From positions 62,001 through 126,000 of the forward strand of contig NZ_JAHLQC010000002.1 in NCBI RefSeq assembly GCF_018918265.1: a DNA stretch of 64,000 nucleotides. The letters run 5' to 3'. How positions within the stretch are numbered: the first letter of the stretch is position 1; each line of letters begins with the position of its first letter. The notes beneath the pieces are model-generated. The model did no database searches. It was not told the origin of the DNA and worked only from the letters and a program-made list of their open reading frames with translations. A program made the position numbers and the translations under genes. This document shows positions 29,955-38,201 of this stretch, one piece after another. This DNA comes from Falcatimonas sp. MSJ-15 (GTDB lineage: Bacteria > Bacillota > Clostridia > Lachnospirales > Lachnospiraceae).

Positions 29955-30026
29955 AGCTGATGGGGAGAATCGGACTCCTGACCTCTTCATTACCAATGAA
30001 GTGCTCTACCACTGAGCTACATCAGC
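29955..30026 (-). tRNA. tRNA-Thr (anticodon GGT)
   Basis: Cloverleaf read on the minus strand: acceptor GCTGATG/CATCAGC, D-arm GCTC..GAGC, anticodon arm CTTCA-TTGGTAA-TGAAG with GGT, T-arm containing the GTCCGATTC-type loop. CCA is not encoded. It has its own promoter and an 18-bp palindrome in its 5' leader. Confidence 0.95.
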
Positions 30027-30031
30027 ACGTA

Positions 30032-30049
30032 AGAGGTCTTAAGACCTCT
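30032..30049. repeat. Perfect 18-bp palindrome in the tRNA-Thr leader
   Basis: AGAGGTCTTAAGACCTCT, identical to its reverse complement, lies five bases from the mature 5' end of tRNA-Thr and downstream of its promoter. Confidence 0.8.
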
Positions 30050-30060
30050 CACAATTAGTT

Positions 30061-30090
30061 ATTGTACCATATTTTCTATTTTTTTGTCAA
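30061..30090 (-). promoter_or_regulatory. Sigma-A promoter of tRNA-Thr
   Basis: TTGACA (30085-30090) and TACAAT (30061-30066) with an 18-base spacer. Confidence 0.7.
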
Positions 30091-30103
30091 CTATATAATA
30101 GTA

Positions 30104-30325
30104 TATTTTGCATGCTTTATAATACTCTATAAGAGCGTATTTTGCATACTCTATAATACTCTATAAGAGCGTATTTTGCATACTTTATAATACTCTATAA
30201 GATCGTATTTTACATATTCTATAATACTTTATAATAGTGTATTTTGCATGCTTTATAATACTCTATAAGATCGTATTTTACATACTCTATAATACTTTAT
30301 AATAGTGTATTTTGCATGCTTTATG
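30104..30325. repeat. 34-bp tandem array, six and a half copies
   Basis: Units starting TATTTT at 30104, 30138, 30172, 30206, 30240, 30274 and 30308, exactly 34 bases apart. The unit reads about TATTTTGCATACTCTATAAT then ACTCTATAAGAGCG. From the fourth unit two variants alternate, giving a 68-base higher-order repeat. The array fills the gap between the tRNA-Thr promoter and the rlmB stop codon. There are no unique spacers, so it is not a CRISPR. Confidence 0.95.
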
Positions 30326-30343
30326 TTAACTCATTTAATAATT

Positions 30344-31090
30344 CTACTTCTGCATTCTCTGACGTACTATCTCATAAGCGAGTACTCCACATGCTACAGA
30401 CGCATTAAGTGAATCTATATCGCCTTTCATTGGTATGCTTGCTACCATATCGCACTTTTCTTTTACAAGTCTTCCAACACCTTCACCTTCACTTCCAATT
30501 ACAAGTCCTATCGGTCCTCTAAGGTCAAGGTTATACATAACTTCACCGTCCATATCAGCACATACAAACCACATACCCTCTTTTTTGAGTTCTTCAATAG
30601 TTGTTGCAATGTTAGTAACTTTTGCTACTGCTGTATAATTAAGTGCTCCTGCACTTGTTCTTGCTACGGTTGCTGTTAATCCTACTGCTCTACGCTTAGG
30701 AATAATTACGCCATGTGCACCTGCCTGATTGGCTGTTCTTATCATTGCACCAAGATTATGTGGATCTTCTATATTGTCAAGTATGAATATAAATGGTGGT
30801 TCATTCTTTTCTTTTGCTATATTGAGAATGTCTTCTACTGTTGCATATTCATAAGCTGCTGCATACGCAATAACGCCCTGATGCTTACCGCCTGTTGTTG
30901 ATATCTGATCAAGTCGCTCTTTTGTAACAAAATTAATTATTGTATCATGCTTCTTAGCTTCTCTTATTATAGTTCTCACAGGTCCGTCCTGACAACCATC
31001 TAACACAAAAAGTTTATCAATTGTCTTACCTGCTCTAAATGCCTCTATAACAGCATTTCTTCCTTCAATTGTCAATTCTTCATATCTCAT
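30344..31090 (-). CDS. rlmB: 23S rRNA 2'-O-ribose methyltransferase, TrmH/RlmB family
   Basis: A 248-residue SPOUT methyltransferase with an N-terminal substrate-binding domain (IEGRNAVIEAFRAG, to about residue 75) and a knotted catalytic domain with the three family motifs: NIEDPHNLGAMIRTA, VIGSEGEGVGRL and IPMKGDIDSLNAS. By family it methylates a guanosine ribose of 23S rRNA (G2251 in E. coli). The start codon overlaps the mrnC stop (ATGA), so translation is coupled. Last gene of the cysE-cysS-mrnC-rlmB operon, a conserved Firmicutes order. Confidence 0.95.
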   Translation of the reverse strand: MRYEELTIEGRNAVIEAFRAGKTIDKLFVLDGCQDGPVRTIIREAKKHDTIINFVTKERLDQISTTGGKHQGVIAYAAAYEYATVEDILNIAKEKNEPPFIFILDNIEDPHNLGAMIRTANQAGAHGVIIPKRRAVGLTATVARTSAGALNYTAVAKVTNIATTIEELKKEGMWFVCADMDGEVMYNLDLRGPIGLVIGSEGEGVGRLVKEKCDMVASIPMKGDIDSLNASVACGVLAYEIVRQRMQK

Positions 31091-31536
31091 TCTTGTATTT
31101 CTCCTATTTTTATAAGACCAATTCTTACTAACTCAAATAATCTTTCATATCTATTTAAAAGATATAGATATCCACATAATGCTTCAAATCCGGTAGCTGT
31201 CCTATAATCTGTTATTGTAGCATTCTTAGCCGATGTATATGATTTGGCATTTCTCCCTCTTTTGTATACACCTAGTTCTTCTTCTGATAATTCATCCATA
31301 ATCGCATGTATTATATCAGCTTGTGCTTTTGCATTAACAAGCGATGATGCTTTTCTGTGCAATTTGTTAACCGGCATATTGGCATGATTAACTATCATCG
31401 TTCGTATAATAAGATCATAGATACTATCACCAATATATGCCAATGTAAGAGGTGAATATGTCCTTATATCTATATCTTTAAGGTTAAGTTTTTCTTTGAA
31501 CAATTGTGATAAATCACTCTCTAATTTCTTTTCCAT
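31087..31536 (-). CDS. mrnC: Mini-ribonuclease III
   Basis: A 149-residue RNase III-like nuclease without the double-stranded RNA-binding domain, which matures the ends of 23S rRNA precursor. The catalytic signature LAYIGDSIYDLIIR and the second acidic helix (TGFEALCGYLYL) are visible. It overlaps the end of cysS by 16 bases and the start of rlmB by 4, so it is translated as part of the cysE-cysS-mrnC-rlmB operon. The ribosome binding site GAAGGTG lies inside cysS. Confidence 0.95.
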   Translation of the reverse strand: MEKKLESDLSQLFKEKLNLKDIDIRTYSPLTLAYIGDSIYDLIIRTMIVNHANMPVNKLHRKASSLVNAKAQADIIHAIMDELSEEELGVYKRGRNAKSYTSAKNATITDYRTATGFEALCGYLYLLNRYERLFELVRIGLIKIGEIQE

Positions 31537-32921
31537 CTTACACCTTCTCTTGTGTCAAGAAGCACAATTCCTTTCTCAGCAAGAAGATCTCTTATCTCAT
31601 CAGCACGTGCAAAGTTCTTTTCTTTTCTTGCATTCTGTCTTTCTTCAATAAGTTTTTCTATATCTGCATCAAGAATCTCTTCTTCTTTTTCAACTTTTAT
31701 TCCAAGAATATCCATATATTCGATGATCTGATTCTTTAATGCATCAAGGAATGCCACACTACTATTCTCATCAGCATTAGAATTAGCGAATTTTACCATA
31801 TCAAATATTGCTGTAATAGCATCTGCTGTATTAAAATCGTCATCCATAGCCTCATCAAATCTAGTTGTAATGGCTTTATATTCCTCTAAAAGTTTTGCTT
31901 CATCATCTGTAAGTTTTTCGTCTCTTCCATCTTTTTTAAGCATATGTGTAAGTGTATCTACTGCTGTTGTGATTCTATCAAGTCCATTTTTAGCAGCATC
32001 AACAAGCTCTTCACTAAAATTAACCGGATTACGATAATGTGCGCTAAGCATAAAAAATCTTAATACCATAAGATCTACTTTCTCACTTATATCTCTTACT
32101 GTGAAGAAATTACCTGCTGACTTTGACATCTTCTTATTATCAATATTTAAAAATGCATTATGCATCCAATATTTTGCAAATTGTACTCCATTAGCTGCTT
32201 CACTCTGAGCTATCTCATTCTCATGATGTGGGAATATAAGATCTTCTCCACCAGCATGAATATCAATGCTATCTCCAAGATATTTTTTGCTCATAACAGA
32301 ACATTCAATATGCCATCCCGGTCTTCCTTCACTCCATGGTGATTCCCAGAATGGTTCTCCGTCTTTCTTTGGTTTCCATAATACAAAATCCATAGGATCT
32401 TCTTTTTGTTCTTCTACCGCAATTCTCTTTCCTGCTTCAAGTTCATCTATATTCTTCTTTGAAAGTTTTCCATATCCTTCAAATTTTCTAGTTCTAAAAT
32501 ATACAGTACCATTACTATTATAAGCATAACCTTTTTCAATAAGTGTGCTTATCATATCTATCATTCCCTGTATCTCTTCTGTCGCAAGTGGATGTTTTGT
32601 AGCCGGCTTTATATTCATTCCTGCCATATCTTTCTTACATTCTGCTATATATCTCTTAGATATAGTATCTGTATCAGTTCCTTCTTCTATTGCTTTTTTT
32701 ATAATCTTGTCATCAACATCTGTAAAATTGGATACATAATTAACTTCATATCCTTTGTGTTCAAAGTATCTTCTTACTGTATCGAATACTATCATCGGTC
32801 TTGCATTACCGATATGAATGTAGTTGTAAACTGTAGGTCCACATACATACATTCTTACCTTTCCATCTTCAATTGGCACAAATTCCTCTTTTTTCTTTGT
32901 AAGAGTATTATAAATCTTCAT
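31521..32921 (-). CDS. cysS: Cysteinyl-tRNA synthetase
   Basis: A 466-residue class I aminoacyl-tRNA synthetase. The HIGH signature appears as PTVYNYIHIGNARP, KMSKS as KKMSKSAGNFF, and the zinc ligands for cysteine recognition as the Cys of YVCGPT, the Cys of HIECS, and the HHENE segment. Domain order and length are normal, with the anticodon-binding part at the C-terminus (REGVRWKR). It overlaps the end of cysE by 14 bases. Control by the Cys T-box upstream of cysE should couple its synthesis to uncharged tRNA-Cys. Confidence 0.98.
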   Translation of the reverse strand: MKIYNTLTKKKEEFVPIEDGKVRMYVCGPTVYNYIHIGNARPMIVFDTVRRYFEHKGYEVNYVSNFTDVDDKIIKKAIEEGTDTDTISKRYIAECKKDMAGMNIKPATKHPLATEEIQGMIDMISTLIEKGYAYNSNGTVYFRTRKFEGYGKLSKKNIDELEAGKRIAVEEQKEDPMDFVLWKPKKDGEPFWESPWSEGRPGWHIECSVMSKKYLGDSIDIHAGGEDLIFPHHENEIAQSEAANGVQFAKYWMHNAFLNIDNKKMSKSAGNFFTVRDISEKVDLMVLRFFMLSAHYRNPVNFSEELVDAAKNGLDRITTAVDTLTHMLKKDGRDEKLTDDEAKLLEEYKAITTRFDEAMDDDFNTADAITAIFDMVKFANSNADENSSVAFLDALKNQIIEYMDILGIKVEKEEEILDADIEKLIEERQNARKEKNFARADEIRDLLAEKGIVLLDTREGVRWKRN

Positions 32922-33582
32922 ATTGTTCCTCCTTGTTTATCTTTAACTCTAATTCAGCGAGTCTTTCCCTTAATACTTCATTCTCTATTTTAAGAATTCT
33001 TATATCATTCATTACAGGATCTGGCAGATGTACCTGATCAAGATCTGTTCTTGGCAGACGCATATTATCTCTTTTTACAACTCTTCCTGGTACGCCTACT
33101 ACAGTTGAATTAGCAGGGATTGATTTTAATACAACAGAACCTGCACCTATCTTGGAATTCTCACCAATAGTAAAAGATCCAAGTACTTTTGCACCTGCAC
33201 TTATCATAACATTATCTTCTATTGTAGGATGTCTCTTTCCTTGCTCTTTACCATTACCACCAAGTGTAACTCCCTGATACAAAGTTATATTATCACCAAG
33301 TATAGCTGTCTCTCCAATAACAACTCCATGACCATGATCTATGAACAGTCCCTTACCTATTGTAGCACCAGGATGTATCTCAATGCCTGTTTTTCTTGCA
33401 CTTTTTTGCGAGATATATCTTGCTAAAAAGAAGTGACCATTCTTATATAGTTTATGGGCAATTCTGTAACTTAACAATGCTTTAAAACAAGGGTATAGAA
33501 AAACTTCCATATTAGATTTTATAGCCGGATCTCTCTCCCTTATTATCTGTATCTCTTCTTTTACATACTTAATTATGCCCAT
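32908..33582 (-). CDS. cysE: Serine O-acetyltransferase
   Basis: Makes O-acetylserine from serine and acetyl-CoA, the first step of cysteine synthesis. The 224-residue protein has the N-terminal helical part (KEEIQIIRERDPA) and the left-handed beta helix of hexapeptide repeats (EIHPGATIGKGLFIDHGHGVVIGETAILGDN) with catalytic HGHG. The ATG at 33582 follows AGGAGGG; the longer frame to 33648 runs through the T-box terminator and is rejected. First gene of a four-gene operon whose leader is a Cys T-box. Confidence 0.97.
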   Translation of the reverse strand: MGIIKYVKEEIQIIRERDPAIKSNMEVFLYPCFKALLSYRIAHKLYKNGHFFLARYISQKSARKTGIEIHPGATIGKGLFIDHGHGVVIGETAILGDNITLYQGVTLGGNGKEQGKRHPTIEDNVMISAGAKVLGSFTIGENSKIGAGSVVLKSIPANSTVVGVPGRVVKRDNMRLPRTDLDQVHLPDPVMNDIRILKIENEVLRERLAELELKINKEEQYEDL

Positions 33583-33597
33583 AGCAAGCCCTCCTAT

Positions 33598-33910
33598 AAA
33601 AAAACGCCTCCTGCATACGCAAGAGACGAATAATAAACGTGGTTCCACTCTATTTCAAAGCCATTACTGTTCTATATATGATATTCTAAATCTGACTTAT
33701 ATCAGTCTTTTTTTAATCATATCACAATAAGACTTTCTCAATGGTATATAACGCTACCAATACGTGCAACGATACTACAACTTCCCGATGCCAGCTCCAA
33801 GATGCACTTCATATTATCCTAATAAAGATTGCTTTCAGCCGGTGACAATCTCTCTCTGCTATATCAGATGATACTACTCTCTCTTTTTACAGCCTTTTCT
33901 TATCAATCTA
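33598..33910 (-). promoter_or_regulatory. T-box leader, cysteine specific
   Basis: A T-box riboswitch leader on the minus strand. The conserved T-box AGAGTGGAACCACG is at 33638-33651. Downstream is a terminator: a 10-bp stem (33605-33614 with 33619-33628) and seven T residues (33598-33604). The variable base of the T-box is A, which pairs with a discriminator U, as in tRNA-Cys. In the 3' arm of stem I, TGC at 33766-33768 is the likely specifier codon for Cys. Uncharged tRNA-Cys should favour the antiterminator and switch on cysE-cysS-mrnC-rlmB. Confidence 0.92.
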
Positions 33911-33914
33911 CTAT

Positions 33915-33943
33915 AGTCTATTCAAAAAAATATTTTTTGTCAA
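33915..33943 (-). promoter_or_regulatory. Sigma-A promoter of the T-box operon
   Basis: TTGACA (33938-33943) and TAGACT (33915-33920) with a 17-base spacer; a TATAGT seven bases further downstream is an alternative -10. Confidence 0.6.
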
Positions 33944-33969
33944 CTAAAAAATGATAAATATTTTATAAC

Positions 33970-34527
33970 TTATTCTGCTTTGTTTGTGCATCCTTTGCAT
34001 CCTGCACAGCCTGCACATCCGCTACTTTGCATAACATCACCATAACCATAATTAGCAACTTCTTCCAAAAGACATATAGCTTCTGCTTTTATTCCACTTC
34101 CATCTCCGGTAAAACCAAGTTTTTCTTCTGTCGTTGCTTTTACACTTACTTTATTAACCGGAATATTAAGTGCATCAGCTATATTCTTACGCATATCATC
34201 AATATATGGTGCCATCTTAGGTCGCTGTGCAATTATTGTCGCATCTATATTTCCTATAAAATACAAATTGTCAAGTAAAAGCTGTCCAACATGTTTTAAC
34301 AATTCTATACTTGATATTCCTTCATACTTAGGATCTGTATCTGGAAAATGCTTACCTATATCTCCAAGTGCCGCCGCTCCAAGCAGTGCATCCATAATTG
34401 CATGAACTACAACATCTGCATCTGAGTGCCCTAAGAGTCCATATTCATAAGGAATCTTAACTCCTCCCATAATAAAATCTCTGTCTTTTGTAAGTCGATG
34501 TACATCATATCCCATTCCTATTCGCAT
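33970..34527 (-). CDS. ispF: 2-C-methyl-D-erythritol 2,4-cyclodiphosphate synthase with Cys-rich tail
   Basis: The fifth enzyme of the MEP isoprenoid pathway. The metal ligands are visible (Asp8 and His10 in GYDVH, His42 in the SDADVVVH segment), as are [11 protein letters not shown] and the trimer contacts. The family is about 157 residues long; this protein has 185, and the extra C-terminus holds Cys171, 174, 177 and 180 in [10 protein letters not shown], a perfect CxxCxxCxxC run followed by TNKAE. That looks like a metal or Fe-S site and is not part of the known fold. The ATG at 34527 is eight bases from GAGG; a GTG two codons upstream is rejected. Confidence 0.95.
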   Translation of the reverse strand: MRIGMGYDVHRLTKDRDFIMGGVKIPYEYGLLGHSDADVVVHAIMDALLGAAALGDIGKHFPDTDPKYEGISSIELLKHVGQLLLDNLYFIGNIDATIIAQRPKMAPYIDDMRKNIADALNIPVNKVSVKATTEEKLGFTGDGSGIKAEAICLLEEVANYGYGDVMQSSGCAGCAGCKGCTNKAE

Positions 34528-34603
34528 CTTCACAACCTCTTTTCATCATTATTTTATTATACATTATAACATCTTTTCTATTCAGTGCCACTAATTTATA
34601 ACG

Positions 34604-34630
34604 CAAAAAAAGTCTGCATAAATGCAGACT
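34604..34630 (-). terminator. Terminator of the tRNA-Val/tRNA-Met transcript
   Basis: A 9-bp stem AGTCTGCAT (34611-34619 with 34622-34630) followed on the minus strand by a run of T residues, 10 bases beyond tRNA-Met. Confidence 0.85.
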
Positions 34631-34640
34631 TAAAATAAAG

Positions 34641-34714
34641 TAGCGAGAGAGGGATTTGAACCCACGACACCACGGGTATGAACCGTGTGCTCTAGCCAAC
34701 TGAGCTATCTCGCC
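34641..34714 (-). tRNA. tRNA-Met (anticodon CAT, elongator type)
   Basis: Acceptor GGCGAGA/TCTCGCT, D-arm GCTC..GAGC, anticodon arm CACGG-TTCATAC-CCGTG. The first pair is G-T and one T-stem pair is mismatched. It lacks the C1-A72 mismatch and GGG/CCC anticodon stem of initiator tRNA, so it is an elongator. CCA is not encoded. Confidence 0.92.
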
Positions 34715-34721
34715 ATATAAA

Positions 34722-34794
34722 TGGGACCAATAGGGCTCGAACCTATGACCCCCTGCTTGTAAGGCAGGTGCTCTCCCAGCTGAGCTATGATCCC
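34722..34794 (-). tRNA. tRNA-Val (anticodon TAC)
   Basis: Acceptor GGGATCA/TGGTCCC, anticodon arm CCTGC-CTTACAA-GCAGG with TAC, T-arm with GGTTCGAGCCC. It is first in a two-tRNA transcript with tRNA-Met, seven bases apart. Confidence 0.96.
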
Positions 34795-34824
34795 ATTAGC
34801 AAGTCATCGCTGACCTGCTTGATT

Positions 34825-34853
34825 ATTATATTATGTTTCTTTAATTATGTCAA
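34825..34853 (-). promoter_or_regulatory. Consensus sigma-A promoter of tRNA-Val/tRNA-Met
   Basis: Perfect TTGACA (34848-34853) and TATAAT (34825-34830) with a 17-base spacer, as expected for stable RNA genes. Confidence 0.9.
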
Positions 34854-34880
34854 CCACTTTTTCAAATTTTTTTTATAAAT

Positions 34881-36089
34881 TTATAATTCATTGTTAACAG
34901 AACTACTAAAATAGTTAGAACCATTCATATCAATGACATCTGCAGGAATCGCTATATTCCATATAAGAATCCTGCTCTCACCATTATCATTATATTCTAT
35001 AACTGCCATCTGTTCTTCATTAGAGATACTTACATTCTTAATATTATCAAAAATATCTTTTTCAAGTTCAATCTCATTAAACAGTATTGCTGCTTCTTTA
35101 TCATAAAGTCTTAACATTCCTTTTCCTTCTTCACCATTTTGAACATACGAATATAGATATTGACCGGTTGTATCAGAAGTAATATTATCTAGTTCTTTTG
35201 TATCATCAAGTGCAAATGTCACATATTCTCTTGGTTTTGTCTTGGAATATAGATTAACATACGGTTTATCCTTATCTCTGACTACAAGATAGTCGTTGCC
35301 ACATATTTTAAGTGCATACATATCTTTTTGTATATAATTCTCTGTTAATGCATGCATATCAATAAATCCATAATATGGTATACCTGCTTTAGTTGTATAC
35401 TCAAACAATACTGTTGTATTATCTTCGGTAAGTCCATATAAGGCTGGTGATTCTATCTCATCATCAAGTTCATATTCCATTGTACTTGTTCCTGATTCAA
35501 AACCATAAGCATATATATCATTATCACCATTCTTAATATAATAGAAACCATTACCATCGCTCATATTAAGCTTGCATGAATAATCAACATCTGAATAATC
35601 ATATACTTGTGGCTCTCTGCTATCTTCAGCAATTACATAGAATGTCTTATTAATATAATCTTCAAGATATACTTTACCACCTGTAATTGCAACATTTATA
35701 TCAAATTCACTATTCTTCTTAGCTGTAAAAGATACATTAGCTGTTATCTTGCCTTCTAATGGATTATAAAGCCTTGCACTCACTGTCGCATTCTTTTTAT
35801 CCTGCGATACTATAACAACTGATGTTGTATCATAGAATTCAACATCTATTATCTCTTCACTATCCATTGTCTCTTTATAATTTTCATCATTCTTAATAAG
35901 TTCTGTTACGTCAAGCATACTCTGTTCTTCATTGAGTGCTTCTCCGGGAATAACCCTCTCTGAATCATCAATTATGATATTAGAATCTTCTGATGTCTCC
36001 TCAGTTGCTATTACATTACTTACTTCCTTTTTACATGCTGATAACATTAATGGTAATGCTAACATGCAAAATAATCTCCTTTTCTTCAT
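34881..36089 (-). CDS. Lipoprotein of unknown function, possible beta-propeller
   Basis: A 402-residue secreted protein. The signal peptide MKKRRLFCMLALPLMLSAC ends in a lipobox (LSAC), so it is predicted to be lipid-anchored. The mature part begins with an acidic, Ser-rich linker (ATEETSEDSN) and continues as beta-rich sequence with repeated short strands separated by Asp/Gly/Asn turns (for example SDGNGFYYIKNGDNDIYAY), reminiscent of a WD40-like or six-bladed propeller, though no clear repeat consensus was extracted. The ATG at 36089 follows GAAAGGATTTTATT. It is divergent from the PAP2-like gene. No family named. Confidence 0.75.
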   Translation of the reverse strand: MKKRRLFCMLALPLMLSACKKEVSNVIATEETSEDSNIIIDDSERVIPGEALNEEQSMLDVTELIKNDENYKETMDSEEIIDVEFYDTTSVVIVSQDKKNATVSARLYNPLEGKITANVSFTAKKNSEFDINVAITGGKVYLEDYINKTFYVIAEDSREPQVYDYSDVDYSCKLNMSDGNGFYYIKNGDNDIYAYGFESGTSTMEYELDDEIESPALYGLTEDNTTVLFEYTTKAGIPYYGFIDMHALTENYIQKDMYALKICGNDYLVVRDKDKPYVNLYSKTKPREYVTFALDDTKELDNITSDTTGQYLYSYVQNGEEGKGMLRLYDKEAAILFNEIELEKDIFDNIKNVSISNEEQMAVIEYNDNGESRILIWNIAIPADVIDMNGSNYFSSSVNNEL

Positions 36090-36305
36090 AATAAAATCCT
36101 TTCGTTTGTCATAAGCTATCCCTACATTTTTAATACAGTAGGACGTTGTCAACGTTCTTCCATATCTAAAGCATACATCTGTCAAAGTAATGTACTATCT
36201 GTTGTTTCTTTATCGATTATATTATACTTTAGTTCTTCTGTAAATGCGATATTTTTTTCATTTATTAACATTTTTTACGTTTTGTTTAAAGAATTCTTAA
36301 GTTAG

Positions 36306-36334
36306 TTGATGAAAAATGATTATTATGTTATAAT
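36306..36334 (+). promoter_or_regulatory. Sigma-A promoter of the PAP2-like gene
   Basis: TTGATG (36306-36311) and TATAAT (36329-36334), 17-base spacer, plus strand, 30 bases before the start codon. Confidence 0.7.
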
Positions 36335-36364
36335 TTTTTTCATCAAAGAGAGTGAGGTATAATT

Positions 36365-37021
36365 ATGAAGGAGTTTTTAAAAAAATATAACCACAGTTTA
36401 TTTGCACTTTACCTGTTCCTTTATTTACCATGGTTTGTATATCTTGAAAAAACAGTAACAACTGACTTTTATGTAATACATTCACCACTTGATGATCTTA
36501 TTCCTTTTTGCGAATACTTCATCATCCCATATTATATATGGTTTGGCTATGTAGCTGTAGCATGTATTTATTTTTTCTTTAAATCAAAAGACGAATTTAT
36601 CAAAATGGCAAGTTTCCTATGTATAGGAATGAGTATCTGTCTTCTTATATGCACTATTTTTCCTAATGGACTTGCATTAAGACCACAGACTTTTGCACGA
36701 GATAACATATTTGTAAAACTTGTAAAAGGACTTTATATAACAGATACACCAACTAATGTATGCCCTAGTATTCATGTATATAACTCCATTGGTGTACATA
36801 TTGCTGTATCTCGTGCCAAATCATTTGAGAATAAGATATATATAAAGATCATATCTCTTATAATATGTATACTTATATGTATGTCAACAATGTTCTTAAA
36901 ACAACATTCTATTATTGATGTATGTGCAGCATGTATACTTGCTTTTATTATGTATCATTTAACTTTTTGCCCTTTTTTCTATAAGAACAGACAAAAAGTA
37001 TCTGAACAAATTGCTGAATAG
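36365..37021 (+). CDS. PAP2-type membrane phosphatase/transferase
   Basis: A 218-residue membrane protein with about six hydrophobic helices. It carries the type 2 phosphatidic acid phosphatase signature in the form found in sphingomyelin and inositol-phosphorylceramide synthases: CPSIHVYNS (PSxH) and, about 45 residues later, STMFLKQHSIIDV with a catalytic His and Asp. Such enzymes dephosphorylate lipid phosphates or undecaprenyl pyrophosphate, or move a phospho-headgroup; the substrate is unknown. The start follows GTGAGGTATAATT. One of few plus-strand genes here, with its own promoter and terminator. Confidence 0.82.
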   Translation: MKEFLKKYNHSLFALYLFLYLPWFVYLEKTVTTDFYVIHSPLDDLIPFCEYFIIPYYIWFGYVAVACIYFFFKSKDEFIKMASFLCIGMSICLLICTIFPNGLALRPQTFARDNIFVKLVKGLYITDTPTNVCPSIHVYNSIGVHIAVSRAKSFENKIYIKIISLIICILICMSTMFLKQHSIIDVCAACILAFIMYHLTFCPFFYKNRQKVSEQIAE

Positions 37022-37039
37022 GTAATATAACAAATTATA

Positions 37040-37072
37040 ACAAAAAGTCTGTTATTATAGCAGACTTTTTGT
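37040..37072 (+). terminator. Terminator of PAP2-like gene
   Basis: A perfect 12-bp stem ACAAAAAGTCTG (37040-37051 with 37061-37072) with a 9-base loop, 18 bases beyond the stop. Confidence 0.88.
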
Positions 37073-37285
37073 TATGCGTAAGGAAGTTTTTAGATTTTAC
37101 CAAATGAGTCTGGATATCTGTTATACCCATCTCTTTCAGTTATAGTAAATACGAATCTTAAAGAGTACATATTTACCATTTTAGTCATATATATCTAACG
37201 CAAATAGAATAGCATATTGCATCATTCTATCTACATATATATTGCATTTATCATAACTTATAATAATTTATCACAAATTATTATA

Positions 37286-38047
37286 CTATCTTGCAAGCCA
37301 TCCGCCATCTACTGCTAATGTGAAGCCATTAACATAGTCAGAAGCTTTTGAGCTAAGATATACTATTGCACCCTGCATATCTTCTTTTGTTCCCCATCTT
37401 CCCTGAGGAATTCTGTCTAATATCTCTTCACTTCTGTCAGCATCATCTCTAAGCTGTTTTGTATTATTAGTTGCCATATATCCAGGAGCTATTGCATTGA
37501 TATTAATATTATATTTTGCCCATTCATTTGCAAGTGCTCTTGTAAGTCCAAGTATACCACTCTTACTTGCTGTATATGCTGGAACTCTTATTCCTCCCTG
37601 ATATGACAACATTGATGCTACGTTAATAATCTTACCGCCGTTGCCTTGCTTAATCATCTGTTTTGCTGCCGCCTGGCTTAAGAAAAATACAGTCTTCAGA
37701 TTGGTATCCATCACAACATCCCAATTCTCTAATGAGAATTCAATGGCATCCTGTCTCTTAATAACACCAGCATTATTAACAAGAATATCAACTGAACCAA
37801 ATGCTTCAACTGACTTTGTAATTATCTCATCAATTTTTGAAAGATTGGAAAGGTCGGCAATTACTTCATAGAACTTACCACCGGCTTTTTCAACTAATGT
37901 CTTTGTCTCGCTGCATTCACGTCTTGCTACACCTACAACATTGGCTCCTGCTTCTGCTAATGCTACACACATTCCCTGTCCAAGTCCTGTATTAGCTCCA
38001 GTAACTACAGCTGTTTTTCCGTTTAATTTGAATAAATCTAATATCAT
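37286..38047 (-). CDS. kduD: 2-dehydro-3-deoxy-D-gluconate 5-dehydrogenase (short-chain dehydrogenase)
   Basis: A 252-residue short-chain dehydrogenase closely matching KduD, which acts on 5-keto-4-deoxyuronate-derived 2,5-diketo-3-deoxygluconate in pectin and uronate breakdown. It has the Rossmann motif TGANTGLG (16-23), NNAG, the catalytic Ser145, Tyr158 and Lys162 (YTASK) and the family C-terminus TLAVDGGWLAR. The ATG at 38047 has GGAAGG eight bases upstream. No other kdu gene is adjacent, so it is a single-gene unit; the YetA-like lyase elsewhere in the window fits the same diet. Other sugar dehydrogenases of the family are a minor alternative. Confidence 0.85.
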   Translation of the reverse strand: MILDLFKLNGKTAVVTGANTGLGQGMCVALAEAGANVVGVARRECSETKTLVEKAGGKFYEVIADLSNLSKIDEIITKSVEAFGSVDILVNNAGVIKRQDAIEFSLENWDVVMDTNLKTVFFLSQAAAKQMIKQGNGGKIINVASMLSYQGGIRVPAYTASKSGILGLTRALANEWAKYNININAIAPGYMATNNTKQLRDDADRSEEILDRIPQGRWGTKEDMQGAIVYLSSKASDYVNGFTLAVDGGWLAR

Positions 38048-38130
38048 ATCCTGCACCTTCCATTCTTTTATATGTTCCACATTTTGAAACAATAATTCAT
38101 ATATTGGTATGTAGATATGATAACATTAAA

Positions 38131-38192
38131 AAAAACTGATTGCAAGAATAAATAATTTATTAACAAATTTTCATTTCTTACAATCAGCTTTT
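38131..38192 (-). terminator. Terminator of the argS-to-glycosyltransferase operon
   Basis: Near-perfect arms of ACTGATTGCAAGAA (from 38135) and TTCTTACAATCAGC (to 38188), flanked by A-run and T-run, just beyond the glycosyltransferase stop. Confidence 0.8.
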
Positions 38193-38201
38193 CTATATTT
38201 T

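Noticed and set aside
30104-30325. CRISPR array candidate
   Set aside because: Units are directly adjacent with no unique spacers, and no cas gene is in the window; it is a simple tandem repeat.
33583-33648. Longer N-terminus for cysE
   Set aside because: It would translate through the T-box terminator; the ATG at 33582 has a strong site.
37073-37144. Short plus-strand frame of about 23 codons after the PAP2 gene terminator
   Set aside because: No ribosome binding site; its start lies in the terminator arm.
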